DNA of 64,000 nucleotides from JBCBDX01 sp038529265. GTDB lineage: Bacteria; Pseudomonadota; Alphaproteobacteria; Rhizobiales; Rhizobiaceae. Positions 23,971 through 31,852 of this stretch are shown here, piece by piece. The stretch spans positions 124,001 through 188,000 of the forward strand of contig JBCBDX010000004.1 of the NCBI GenBank assembly GCA_038529265.1. Reading direction: 5' to 3'. Below the pieces are notes generated by a model, which saw nothing but the letters and a program-made list of their open reading frames with translations, had not been told where the DNA came from and made no database searches. The stretch's first letter is position 1; each line of letters opens with the position of its first letter. The position numbers and the translations under genes were made by a program.

Positions 23971-24407
23971 GATTGCACCTCAGATGGTGTGGATTGCGTG
24001 GGGGCAGCGGCGCTGCTGCCTTGTGGTTTCGAAAGCGGTGAACCGGACTGCGCGATCAAAACCGTGCCGAGGCAGATGAAAGCGATGCCAGCGACTTTGT
24101 ATCCACCCAATTCTTCGCCGAAAAGTTGCCAGGCTAGAACCGCAACGGCGACGTAAGCCAGTGAGAGGAATGGGAATGCAAAAGACAGATCAACCTTCGA
24201 CAAAACGAACATGTGGCTCGCCATCGAAATCACGAAGGTAACCAACCCGAAAAACACCCAAGGTGAAAACACGATGAAAAGGATTTTCAGGATGATGTTG
24301 TTCTGCGCCAGAACCGATGGCGCGAGTGTCATCATGCCCTGCTTGAGCATAAGTTGCGCAGCAGCATTGGTTAAAACCGTAAACAGGATGAACGATAGAT
24401 ATTTCAT
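23967..24407 (-). CDS. Small EamA/ArnE-like four-helix membrane carrier
   Basis: 146-residue protein with four hydrophobic helices (YLSFILFTVLTNAAAQLMLK, VFFGLVTFVISMASHMFVLS, FAFPFLSLAYVAVAVLAW, VAGIAFICLGTVLIA), resembling SMR/EamA half-transporters and the ArnE/ArnF subunits that flip undecaprenyl-phosphate-aminoarabinose. The QLMLKQG and SFAFPFLSL segments are typical of that group. I chose the ATG at codon 3 of the frame, with AAGG upstream; TTG and GTG codons precede it. Its place between the DprE1-like oxidase and the SDR suggests that it flips the lipid-linked pentose to the periplasmic side for the GT-C-like proteins. It may act as a homodimer, since only one such gene is present. 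Confidence 0.75.
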   Translation of the reverse strand: MKYLSFILFTVLTNAAAQLMLKQGMMTLAPSVLAQNNIILKILFIVFSPWVFFGLVTFVISMASHMFVLSKVDLSFAFPFLSLAYVAVAVLAWQLFGEELGGYKVAGIAFICLGTVLIAQSGSPLSKPQGSSAAAPTQSTPSEVQS

Positions 24408-24436
24408 CACCAACCCTTAATTTCCCTGCATTCCGC

Positions 24437-25819
24437 TTAGGAAAGCTCTGTTAGGGATTGCTTAACTTCTTTGTTCAAATGCGATCTATTCCCGCTTCTG
24501 GACACTTGTTCTTCGTCGCTATGGTTAAGAACTGTGCGACGCCAAAAGTCGGACATCATCACCGGATCGCGCAGCTTCTCGAGCGCCTTCCACTGCGGGA
24601 AACCACGCGTGAACGTGTCAGACGCCATCCGTGCATCCTTGTAGGGATTGATGCGCCCGCCTGCATCGAGGGTGATCGCGTCCAGACGATCCAGCAGCCT
24701 CAATGTGGACGCACCGCGATTGGGAAAGTCCAAGGTCAGCGTGTAGCCCGGTTTGGGAAAGCTGAGCAGGCCCGGCGACTTGACTGCGCCGAAACGCTTC
24801 AAAACCGTCAGGAAAGACGCTTCGCCTGCCGCCCGGGAAGCTTGCAATAGTTCTGGAACAGCCTCTTCTGCAGCGTCAAAAGGTATAACCGACTGATGCT
24901 GAAACAGCCCGCGTGGCCCGTAGAGACGGTTCCAGTTTCCAACGGCATCAAGCGGATAAAAATAGCTTTGCCAGCTGGCACGTTGCGGTGTTCCCGCCCC
25001 GCGGGATTTGGCGGCATAAAAGACCGAATTGAATGCGCGCAGGCTCCATGCATTGAGCGCATTGAACGGCAGATCGAACGGGACTGACAGCTTTGGCTTG
25101 TGGGAACCGGAAACGAATTCACCCTCACCTGCATGGTTTGCGGTCATCAAAACGCCGCGCTCTCCATGCAGTTGATCGAGCCAAGCCACCGCATATTCAT
25201 TGGCCTCGTCTTCGGCTTGAGCGCGCTCGAAATATTCAGCCAAGCTCTGAAACGGTGTTCTCGTTTCGATAACGTCCGGCGATGCAACCCGCATCATTTT
25301 CAAGCGGATATGAGTGATGATGCCAGTCAGGCCCATACCGCCAATCGTTGCAGCAAACAGTTCCGGATTTTCACGTGGAGAGAGTTGAAAAACGCCATCT
25401 GAACGGACAAGTGTCAGCGCTTCAATATGACCGCCAAGCGTACCACGGCGATGGTGGTTTTTGCCATGCACATCATTGGCAACTGCGCCCCCCAAAGTGA
25501 CGAACCGCGTACCAGGCGTGACGGGCAAGAACCAGCCATGCGCCGCGACACAATCGATAATGTCGTGAAGCATCACACCCGGCTCTGCTTCCAAGACGCC
25601 AGTCTTGGGATCAAAGAGGATGATACGGTTCATCGAACGCATGCCAGCAAGAAGCCCGCTGTCATTATGGCAACTGTCGCCATAAGACTTTCCATTACCA
25701 AAGGGCAGCAAACCTGCGTCTGCGTGGCCTGCAATTTGCGCAATTGCTTGAGTGCCGGAAACAGCTTGTCGCTTCACGCGCGAGAGACGGCCGAAGCTTC
25801 CATGATTGAAAGTGTTCAC
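24437..25819 (-). CDS. DprE1-like FAD-dependent decaprenylphosphoryl-ribose 2'-oxidase
   Basis: 460-residue VAO/PCMH-type flavoprotein closely resembling mycobacterial DprE1, which oxidises polyprenyl-phosphoryl-ribose at C2'. Conserved blocks: LLPFGNGKSYGDS, VTPGTRFVTLGGAVANDVHG with GKNHH (~118-123), GGMGLTGIIT, SYFYPLDAVGNWNRLYGPRG and NPYKDAR, whose Lys (~394) matches the catalytic Lys of DprE1. At the position of the inhibitor-reactive Cys387 of M. tuberculosis DprE1 this protein has Thr (~362 in GYTLTLDFP). It starts at GTG one base after the HAD-UbiA stop. Without DprE1's strict context it could oxidise another lipid-linked pentose, but the neighbouring prenyltransferase supports the assignment. 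Confidence 0.82.
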   Translation of the reverse strand: MNTFNHGSFGRLSRVKRQAVSGTQAIAQIAGHADAGLLPFGNGKSYGDSCHNDSGLLAGMRSMNRIILFDPKTGVLEAEPGVMLHDIIDCVAAHGWFLPVTPGTRFVTLGGAVANDVHGKNHHRRGTLGGHIEALTLVRSDGVFQLSPRENPELFAATIGGMGLTGIITHIRLKMMRVASPDVIETRTPFQSLAEYFERAQAEDEANEYAVAWLDQLHGERGVLMTANHAGEGEFVSGSHKPKLSVPFDLPFNALNAWSLRAFNSVFYAAKSRGAGTPQRASWQSYFYPLDAVGNWNRLYGPRGLFQHQSVIPFDAAEEAVPELLQASRAAGEASFLTVLKRFGAVKSPGLLSFPKPGYTLTLDFPNRGASTLRLLDRLDAITLDAGGRINPYKDARMASDTFTRGFPQWKALEKLRDPVMMSDFWRRTVLNHSDEEQVSRSGNRSHLNKEVKQSLTELS

Positions 25820-25820
25820 C

Positions 25821-27272
25821 TCAGACCCCCGGCGGATAAAAGCCTGCGATCAGCATCATCAAGGCGCCAAGGCCAACCATAAGCTGGCTTCGCCAATCCG
25901 TTGAGATGAATACCACCGGATCATCATTAAACTCTTTGCGCTTGGCGAGGATCCAGACGCGCATGATGATATACAACACCAGCGGGCAAAGCGGCCAAAT
26001 CATCCACGGATGAGCATAAAGCTGGTAGATCGCTTGGCTATCCAGATAAAGCGCCAGAACCACAATGGACGCAAAAGCGGAAGACATGCCAGCCTGCATG
26101 ATGACTTCCTTGTCCTCAGGTCGATAACCGCGTCCTGACAGTCTTTCCTTTTCGCCAATCATCGCGTGATCAAGTTCGACATAGCGTTTGACCAGCGCGA
26201 GAGAGAGGAAAAAGAAGGTCGAGAAAGAAAGCAGCCAGAATGATGGTGCCGCGCCAACCACAGCCATACCAGCAATGACGCGGACCGTGTAAAGGCTGGC
26301 AAGCGTCAACACATCCAGCAAGAGCCACCGCTTCAGCTTCAACGAATAGGCAGTGGTGATGACAAAGTAGCCAGCCAACACAGCACCAAACAGGGGCGGC
26401 AGGCAAAGACTGATAGCGACAGCCGCGGCAATCAGACCGAATGCAATTTTGACACCCTTCGCGGGCATGATCCGCCCGGCCGGCAGGGGTCTCTTGCATT
26501 TTGTCGGGTGGCGGCGGTCCATCGCAAGATCAAAGAGGTCGTTGAAAATGTAGACGGACGACGCAAGGAAGCTGAATGCAAAAAAGGCCCCTGCGATTGC
26601 AACGAGCGACCCGAATTGGAAGAACTGATGATCAAGGATGGCCGGTACCGCAATGAGCAAATTCTTTGCCCATTGGTGAACGCGGAGCATCTTGATGATG
26701 TCTTTAAAACTTGCGCTATCCGGCGCGACCAGCGGTGTTACATCATGGGCACTTGCCCATGCATTGGCGTTCTTGTCTGGCGCTACGACAATAGCGCGCC
26801 GTGCCGCGTCAAACAGGACAACATCGTCTTCGCTATTGCCCGCATAATCGAAACCGGCATCCCCATAACGTTCAACGAGAAACTCCAACTTGGCCTTTGA
26901 CTTCAAATTGGTCGTGCGATCTGAACCGGCGACCTCAGTAAAAAAACCAAGATGATCGGCGATTTGCTGTGCCTTGTTTTGGCAGGAAGCGGTCGCGAGT
27001 ATAATCGTCCGTCCGGCAGCCTTTTCGCCTTCGAGCCAGTCCAGTACATCAGCACGATAGGCAAGCGCATCAGGTTCTAGCTCAACGCGCGAAAATATTG
27101 CATCTTTGAAAACAGCCTTACCCTGGGCAAGCCAGAACGGAAATAGAAACACGGACCAGGGTGCCTTGCGCAAAAGCACAAACACGGCCTCCCAAAGAAG
27201 GTCGCCTGCTATCAGTGTTCCGTCCAAATCGACTGCGAGCGGTATAGACCGATCGCTTACGCGCGTATCCAT
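25821..27272 (-). CDS. HAD phosphatase-UbiA prenyltransferase fusion (polyprenyl-P-ribose synthase type)
   Basis: 483-residue fusion. The HAD domain, ~1-190, has PLAVDLDGTLIAGD (motif I Asp pair), IILATAS (motif II) and DYAGNSEDDVVLF (motif IV). The UbiA domain, ~200-483, has about eight helices with Asp-rich motif I NDLFDLAMDRRHPTKCKRPL and motif II YSLKLKRWLLLDVL. The HPTK-x-x-RP form matches decaprenyl-phosphate phosphoribosyltransferases, which load 5-phosphoribose from PRPP onto polyprenyl phosphate; a fused HAD could remove the 5-phosphate, a step done by a separate enzyme in mycobacteria. First gene of the eight-gene operon, followed one base later by the DprE1-like gene. Aromatic-acceptor prenyl transfer is less likely given the neighbours. 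Confidence 0.82.
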   Translation of the reverse strand: MDTRVSDRSIPLAVDLDGTLIAGDLLWEAVFVLLRKAPWSVFLFPFWLAQGKAVFKDAIFSRVELEPDALAYRADVLDWLEGEKAAGRTIILATASCQNKAQQIADHLGFFTEVAGSDRTTNLKSKAKLEFLVERYGDAGFDYAGNSEDDVVLFDAARRAIVVAPDKNANAWASAHDVTPLVAPDSASFKDIIKMLRVHQWAKNLLIAVPAILDHQFFQFGSLVAIAGAFFAFSFLASSVYIFNDLFDLAMDRRHPTKCKRPLPAGRIMPAKGVKIAFGLIAAAVAISLCLPPLFGAVLAGYFVITTAYSLKLKRWLLLDVLTLASLYTVRVIAGMAVVGAAPSFWLLSFSTFFFLSLALVKRYVELDHAMIGEKERLSGRGYRPEDKEVIMQAGMSSAFASIVVLALYLDSQAIYQLYAHPWMIWPLCPLVLYIIMRVWILAKRKEFNDDPVVFISTDWRSQLMVGLGALMMLIAGFYPPGV

Positions 27273-27324
27273 GGCCAGCCTCCAAACCAGCTGGAATTAA
27301 GCACGCAAACGGCTGAAAGTCGGT

Positions 27325-27354
27325 TTATAGGCTTGGTATACGCGTAACGTTCAA
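27325..27354 (-). promoter_or_regulatory. Candidate promoter of the eight-gene pentose-lipid operon
   Basis: On the minus strand TTGAAC is followed after 18 bases by CTATAA, about 50 bp before the start codon of the HAD-UbiA gene. It is the only sigma70-like pair I see in the 129-bp gap upstream of the operon. Spacing and sequence are acceptable but not strong. Confidence 0.3.
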
Positions 27355-27401
27355 GAAGCAGCGTTAATGAAAGCTTGTGAAAAAAACTAAGATTTTAACA
27401 A

Positions 27402-27671
27402 CTACTCGATGATGGCGCGGTTGTTGGAGATCGATACCGACTCGCCACCAGAAAGCACGACGCGATCACCATTGGGCAGCGTTACAAAACAACCTGAAGG
27501 ACAGATTGACTGGGTTTGGCCGACTGCCAAGACCACTTCGGACCGTTCACCATTCTCAGTCAAAACAAGCGTTAGCGCTTCAGATTCGCCATTGGTGACC
27601 GTAGCGCTAGACGCGACGGATAGGGTAATTGGCAAAAATACCAGGACCAGAATGCCCGTAAAAAGACGCAT
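27402..27671 (-). CDS. Small exported protein of unknown function
   Basis: 89 residues with a signal peptide (RLFTGILVLVFLPITLSVASS). The mature part is short, beta-prone and has two close Cys (~57 and ~61, ICPSGCFVTL) flanked by VVLAVGQTQ and NGDRVVLSGGESVSI. This looks like a small periplasmic all-beta domain; I recognise no characterised family. The ribosome site AGGAGG lies seven bases before the ATG, which makes translation very likely. It sits between the MscS-like gene (60 bp upstream) and the pentose-lipid operon, in the same direction. The function is unknown. Confidence 0.65.
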   Translation of the reverse strand: MRLFTGILVLVFLPITLSVASSATVTNGESEALTLVLTENGERSEVVLAVGQTQSICPSGCFVTLPNGDRVVLSGGESVSISNNRAIIE

Positions 27672-27731
27672 ATTATTGCCTCCTGTTTCAGCCCAAAACT
27701 ACCAAACCAACCTGAACATTGCCTGAATGGC

Positions 27732-30200
27732 TCAGTCGTCGTCAATCTGCCGTGTTTTGGCAGTGTCGATGACACCAAAATCGGTGTCGGGATCGACGGG
27801 AACAGCGGCCGGGGCAGCAGCCTGTCTGATGTTGATATCGCGTTGTGGGAAAGGAATTTCAATGTTGGCTGCGCGGAAGCGTTCCAAGATAGCCATGCGC
27901 AACTCGGTACGCACTGTCAGACCAAACCCTATATCGGCCAGATAGGCGTAGAGCACGAAATCCAGAGAGGAGTCGCCAAAATTGTCAAATGCCACAAACG
28001 GTTCGGGATTAGACAAAACACGCGGGTGGTCGTTGGCGATCCCCACCAGCATATCATGAACTTGCTTGGCATCACTATCATAGGAAACACCGACTGGTAC
28101 TTGAATACGTCCTAACGTTGTTTTGTGAATCCAGTTAGTGACCGTCCCGTTGATCAATTCTGAGTTCGGCAAAATCAGCGTCTTGCGGTCGAATGTCGTA
28201 ATCTCGGTGGCGCGCACATTGACCTTGTTGACCGTACCCGTGAAACCGCCAGCCTCGATGATGTCACCTGCCTTGAATGGTCGTTCAGCCAGCAAGATCA
28301 GACCCGATACGAAATTGTTGACGATGTTCTGGAGCCCAAAACCGATACCCAGCGACAAAGCGCCAGCAACGAACGCCAACTGCGTCAGGTCAATGCCGGC
28401 TGCTGAAACGGCAAACAAACCGGCCAGCGCCACTCCGGCATAACCGACAGCGGTTCGAATGGAACTGCGTGCACCGAGCTCGACACCGCTGCGCTCCAAA
28501 ACCGTACCATCCAACCAGCGCTGGAAAAGACGCGTAATCCAAAGGCCGATACCAAAAAGCACCAGGGCCGCAAGAATACCAATCAGAGAAATGGAGATGG
28601 AACCGATGGAAATCTCGGTAACAAGGCTACGCGCAAACCTTGCAATCTCTGGCCACTGAAAGCCCCATGTGCGTGCCACAATGGGCGCGCCAACTGCCAG
28701 GACAGCAACGTACAGAAGCCCACTTGCAACCAGCCCAAACTGATCCACCCGCTGTTCAGAAAACCCGTAACGCGCACGCAGCGCTTCGCCAATTCCGGTT
28801 TGAGCCAATGCATTTGACTCGCCTATGGCACGCGCAGCGCGATAGCCCAGATACATGGTCCCCAAGATAGCGCCCGTGATGACAAGCTGTTGGGACGCAA
28901 AACGGGCAAAGCCGAGATAACCCATAAGCGCGATCAGAATAAGCGCTACGCCGGAACCAGTGAGAGCGTTGCGAACCCAACGCGCAGTGCTGAAGGCGTC
29001 AGATTGTCCCGCTTCATCCTCAACCTTTTCATTACCATCGACATCGATCTCAACCTTGGGAGCTTCCTGAATGGCATTGCCCGTTCTGACTTGGCCCATG
29101 GCGATAAGAACGATACCAACCGCCAAGCTGGTAAGAAGGCTCAGCGCAACAGTGATCGGAAACGATACGCCCAAAATAACGTTGAACCGGGAAATGATGG
29201 CGTCTGCCACAACGACCAACGCCATCAGCACCATCAACACGTGCAGAATCATGGCGGAACGCTGGGAGACGTTGATCAACCGCCAGTTTGGCACGTAAGG
29301 CGCAAAAGCAGCGCGCGACAATTGCAAGACCAGAAAAAGAATGGCGAGGCCTGCAAAGAGAATTTGCGCCAGTTCGGCAATGTCCGGACGCCACACATTC
29401 AGCGCATCAAAAACGCCATAGGTCAGCGCCAGCCAGAACCAGAAAATGAATGTTGGTAAAAGCGTATACCAAAAGCCAACGGTAAGACGCGCAAAGAAGG
29501 TTGGCGCATTGTGTTCGCGATCTCGCTTTAGCCAAGAAGCAGACATTTTCCGGGTCAGAAATATGCCGGCCAAACCCAAAAACATCGAGAGACCAACCGC
29601 CGCAAAGGCGGAATTCGGCTTTGTGCGTGCGGTAAAGTTCAACCATGATGTCACGCGTCTGTTTAAAAGCGTCGCGCGGTCTCTTAGATCCACCCACAGC
29701 TCGCCGCCAAAAGCAGCGCTGATATCGTACCGCTCCGATAATGTCTCAGCGAACAATTCGCGCCGTCGTTCTGCAATGTCATCGCGCAGCTGCGAAGCCA
29801 ATATGGTTGCATCTTCCAATTCACCGATCAGCAAGTTGGCACGTGCGCGCTCCTCGGCCAGAGCTGTCCGCTCCTCAGTGATCAACTCCGGTTCCGGTGT
29901 TTCGCCTTCCCCTGGAACTGGGCCGAGTTGGTCCAACCGTGCTCTGACGTCGATAACGGTTTGAGTGAGCACAACGCCAAAATCGAGAGCTTCCTGCTGC
30001 ATCACACCGAGATCAGTCGACAGATTGATCAACGCATCTTCGCGGTCGAGACTTTCCTGAAACAGGTCCGCATAGGATTGAACTTCACGAACCAGCTTTT
30101 CGATATCGATTTCAATGTCGGACTGCTGCGCGAGCGCCGAAATGGGAACAAGGCTCGCAAGGAGCAACAGAAGGCAGGCGAGAAAACGGTTCGCAATCAT
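27732..30200 (-). CDS. Large MscS-family mechanosensitive channel with DUF3772 domain
   Basis: About 822 residues. A signal peptide (ANRFLACLLLLLASLVPISALA) leads to a periplasmic helical DUF3772-type region (~25-200) with coiled-coil character. Some ten membrane helices follow, then the MscS pore helix and beta domain near the C-terminus: LSLGIGFGLQNIVNNFVSGLI is the hallmark pore-lining segment and FKAGDIIEAGGFTGTVNKV the start of the beta domain. Such channels release solutes on hypo-osmotic shock. The start is one of two close ATGs, and neither has a clear ribosome site; longer starts would spoil the signal peptide. It is divergent from soxB. The C-terminus ends with an acidic, Pro/Ala-rich tail. 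Confidence 0.88.
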   Translation of the reverse strand: MIANRFLACLLLLLASLVPISALAQQSDIEIDIEKLVREVQSYADLFQESLDREDALINLSTDLGVMQQEALDFGVVLTQTVIDVRARLDQLGPVPGEGETPEPELITEERTALAEERARANLLIGELEDATILASQLRDDIAERRRELFAETLSERYDISAAFGGELWVDLRDRATLLNRRVTSWLNFTARTKPNSAFAAVGLSMFLGLAGIFLTRKMSASWLKRDREHNAPTFFARLTVGFWYTLLPTFIFWFWLALTYGVFDALNVWRPDIAELAQILFAGLAILFLVLQLSRAAFAPYVPNWRLINVSQRSAMILHVLMVLMALVVVADAIISRFNVILGVSFPITVALSLLTSLAVGIVLIAMGQVRTGNAIQEAPKVEIDVDGNEKVEDEAGQSDAFSTARWVRNALTGSGVALILIALMGYLGFARFASQQLVITGAILGTMYLGYRAARAIGESNALAQTGIGEALRARYGFSEQRVDQFGLVASGLLYVAVLAVGAPIVARTWGFQWPEIARFARSLVTEISIGSISISLIGILAALVLFGIGLWITRLFQRWLDGTVLERSGVELGARSSIRTAVGYAGVALAGLFAVSAAGIDLTQLAFVAGALSLGIGFGLQNIVNNFVSGLILLAERPFKAGDIIEAGGFTGTVNKVNVRATEITTFDRKTLILPNSELINGTVTNWIHKTTLGRIQVPVGVSYDSDAKQVHDMLVGIANDHPRVLSNPEPFVAFDNFGDSSLDFVLYAYLADIGFGLTVRTELRMAILERFRAANIEIPFPQRDINIRQAAAPAAVPVDPDTDFGVIDTAKTRQIDDD

Positions 30201-30328
30201 TTGCATGCAATAGCACAACGCGTGAAGCCGCCAAGAGTAATCGTCGCAGCCAAACAAAAAGGCGGCGGGTTTTTGGCGTGCAATCGGCCAACGGCTGGTT
30301 CAAACTCAAGCGAAACACGAACAGGACC

Positions 30329-31588
30329 ATGGCCCGCTATTCCTCGCTCGCCATCTTGCGCAACGCACTATCAGGCAACCAGCAATGGACGCCCGCTTGG
30401 CGCAAGGCGGCACCAAAACCCGGTTATGATGTCGTCATTGTCGGTGGCGGCGGTCATGGATTGGCAACCGCCTATTACCTTGCCAAAGAACATGGCATCA
30501 CCAACGTCGCGGTGTTGGAAAAAGGTTGGCTTGGTTCGGGCAACATCGGACGCAACACAACCATTGTGCGCTCCAATTACCTGCTTCCCGGTAACACGCC
30601 TTTCTATGAACATTCGATGAAATTGTGGGAAGGTCTGTCGCACGATCTGAACTACAATGTGATGTTCTCGCAGCGCTCCATCATCAATCTGTTTCATACG
30701 CCAGCGCAGGAGGACGACCACGCAAGGCGCGGCAACTCCATGATCCTACAGGGCGTCGATGCGCGCTTTGTGCGACCGCCGGAACTCAAGCGACGCATGC
30801 CGGGTTTGAACGTTGACGGCCCATCGCGCTTTCCGATTCTCGGCGGTCTTGAACAGCCACGCGCCGGTACAGCGCGCCACGATGCCGTCGCCTGGGGCTA
30901 TGCGCGCGCCGCCGATCAGCGCGGTGTCGATATTATCGAGAACTGTGAGGTGACCGGTTTTGTGCGCGAAGGCGATCAAGTCGTGGGTGTCGAGACTTCG
31001 CGCGGGCGCATCCATGCGCGAAAAGTCGGTGTCGCCGTTGCCGGAGCAACAAGCCATGTCCTGAAGACAGCTGGCCTCAACGCACTGCCGATCGAGAGCC
31101 ATGTGCTCCAGGCATTCGTTTCGGAGAGCTTGAAACCTTGCCTCGATTGTGTGGTGACATTCGGCGGCGGTCATCTCTACGTTTCCCAATCGGACAAGGG
31201 ATCGTTGGTTTTCGGCGGCGATATTGATGGTTACAACTCTTATGCCCAGCGCGGCAATCTACCGGTTGTAGAAGACGTGATGAGCGAGTTGGTTGAACTC
31301 TTCCCTGCTTTTGCGAAAGTCAGGCTTCTTCGCTCATGGGGCGGCATCATGGATATGTCGATGGACGGCTCCCCAATCATCACCACCGGCCCCCTGCCGG
31401 GCATGTATCTGAACACAGGCTGGTGCTATGGCGGGTTCAAGGCCACGCCTGCATCCGGCTGGTGCTTTGCCCACACAATCGCAAAAGACGAACCGCACGC
31501 GTTCAATGCACCCTATTCGCTGGATCGTTTTTATCGCGGCTACGTCATCGACGAAAAGGGACAGGGTGCAACGCCCTGGAAACACTGA
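30329..31588 (+). CDS. soxB: Sarcosine oxidase, beta subunit
   Basis: Catalytic flavoprotein subunit of heterotetrameric sarcosine oxidase, which oxidises sarcosine to glycine with O2 and THF, giving H2O2 and methylene-THF. FAD-binding DVVIVGGGGHGLATAYYLA at ~34-52; the His in TARHDAVAWGY (~184) lies where covalent FMN is attached in this family; GWCYGGFKATPASG near the C-terminus is the flavin-capping segment. The start giving MARYSSLAILRNAL matches the family N-terminus and has AGGA upstream; a frame 51 bases longer is not conserved. 419 residues is the normal length. First gene of soxBDAG, 3 bp before soxD. A dimethylglycine dehydrogenase-like gene 13 kb away would supply sarcosine. Confidence 0.93.
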   Translation: MARYSSLAILRNALSGNQQWTPAWRKAAPKPGYDVVIVGGGGHGLATAYYLAKEHGITNVAVLEKGWLGSGNIGRNTTIVRSNYLLPGNTPFYEHSMKLWEGLSHDLNYNVMFSQRSIINLFHTPAQEDDHARRGNSMILQGVDARFVRPPELKRRMPGLNVDGPSRFPILGGLEQPRAGTARHDAVAWGYARAADQRGVDIIENCEVTGFVREGDQVVGVETSRGRIHARKVGVAVAGATSHVLKTAGLNALPIESHVLQAFVSESLKPCLDCVVTFGGGHLYVSQSDKGSLVFGGDIDGYNSYAQRGNLPVVEDVMSELVELFPAFAKVRLLRSWGGIMDMSMDGSPIITTGPLPGMYLNTGWCYGGFKATPASGWCFAHTIAKDEPHAFNAPYSLDRFYRGYVIDEKGQGATPWKH

Positions 31589-31591
31589 TCG

Positions 31592-31852
31592 ATGCGTATC
31601 AATTGTCCCTACTGCGGTCTTCGCGATCTCGCCGAGTTCACCTATCACGGTGATGCTGATCATGCGCTCGAACGGCCCGAACCGGCCCAAGAAAACAGCT
31701 CAGCTTGGAACAGTTGGGTTTATGATCGCAGCAATAATGCCGGACAACACCGCGAACTTTGGCAACACACGGGTGGTTGCCGCGGCTTTATGATCGTCAC
31801 CCGCGATACGGTTACCCACGAGATCATCAGCGTGGAAAAGGTGGGGTCATGA
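31592..31852 (+). CDS. soxD: Sarcosine oxidase, delta subunit
   Basis: 86-residue zinc-binding subunit of heterotetrameric sarcosine oxidase. The four zinc ligands are present in the family pattern: Cys5 and Cys8 (CPYCGLRD), His59 and Cys63 (WQHTGGCRGF). It stabilises the complex and has no catalytic role of its own. It begins 3 bp after soxB and overlaps soxA by 4 bp (ATGA), the conserved order in this operon. Length and motif spacing are standard. Confidence 0.93.
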   Translation: MRINCPYCGLRDLAEFTYHGDADHALERPEPAQENSSAWNSWVYDRSNNAGQHRELWQHTGGCRGFMIVTRDTVTHEIISVEKVGS

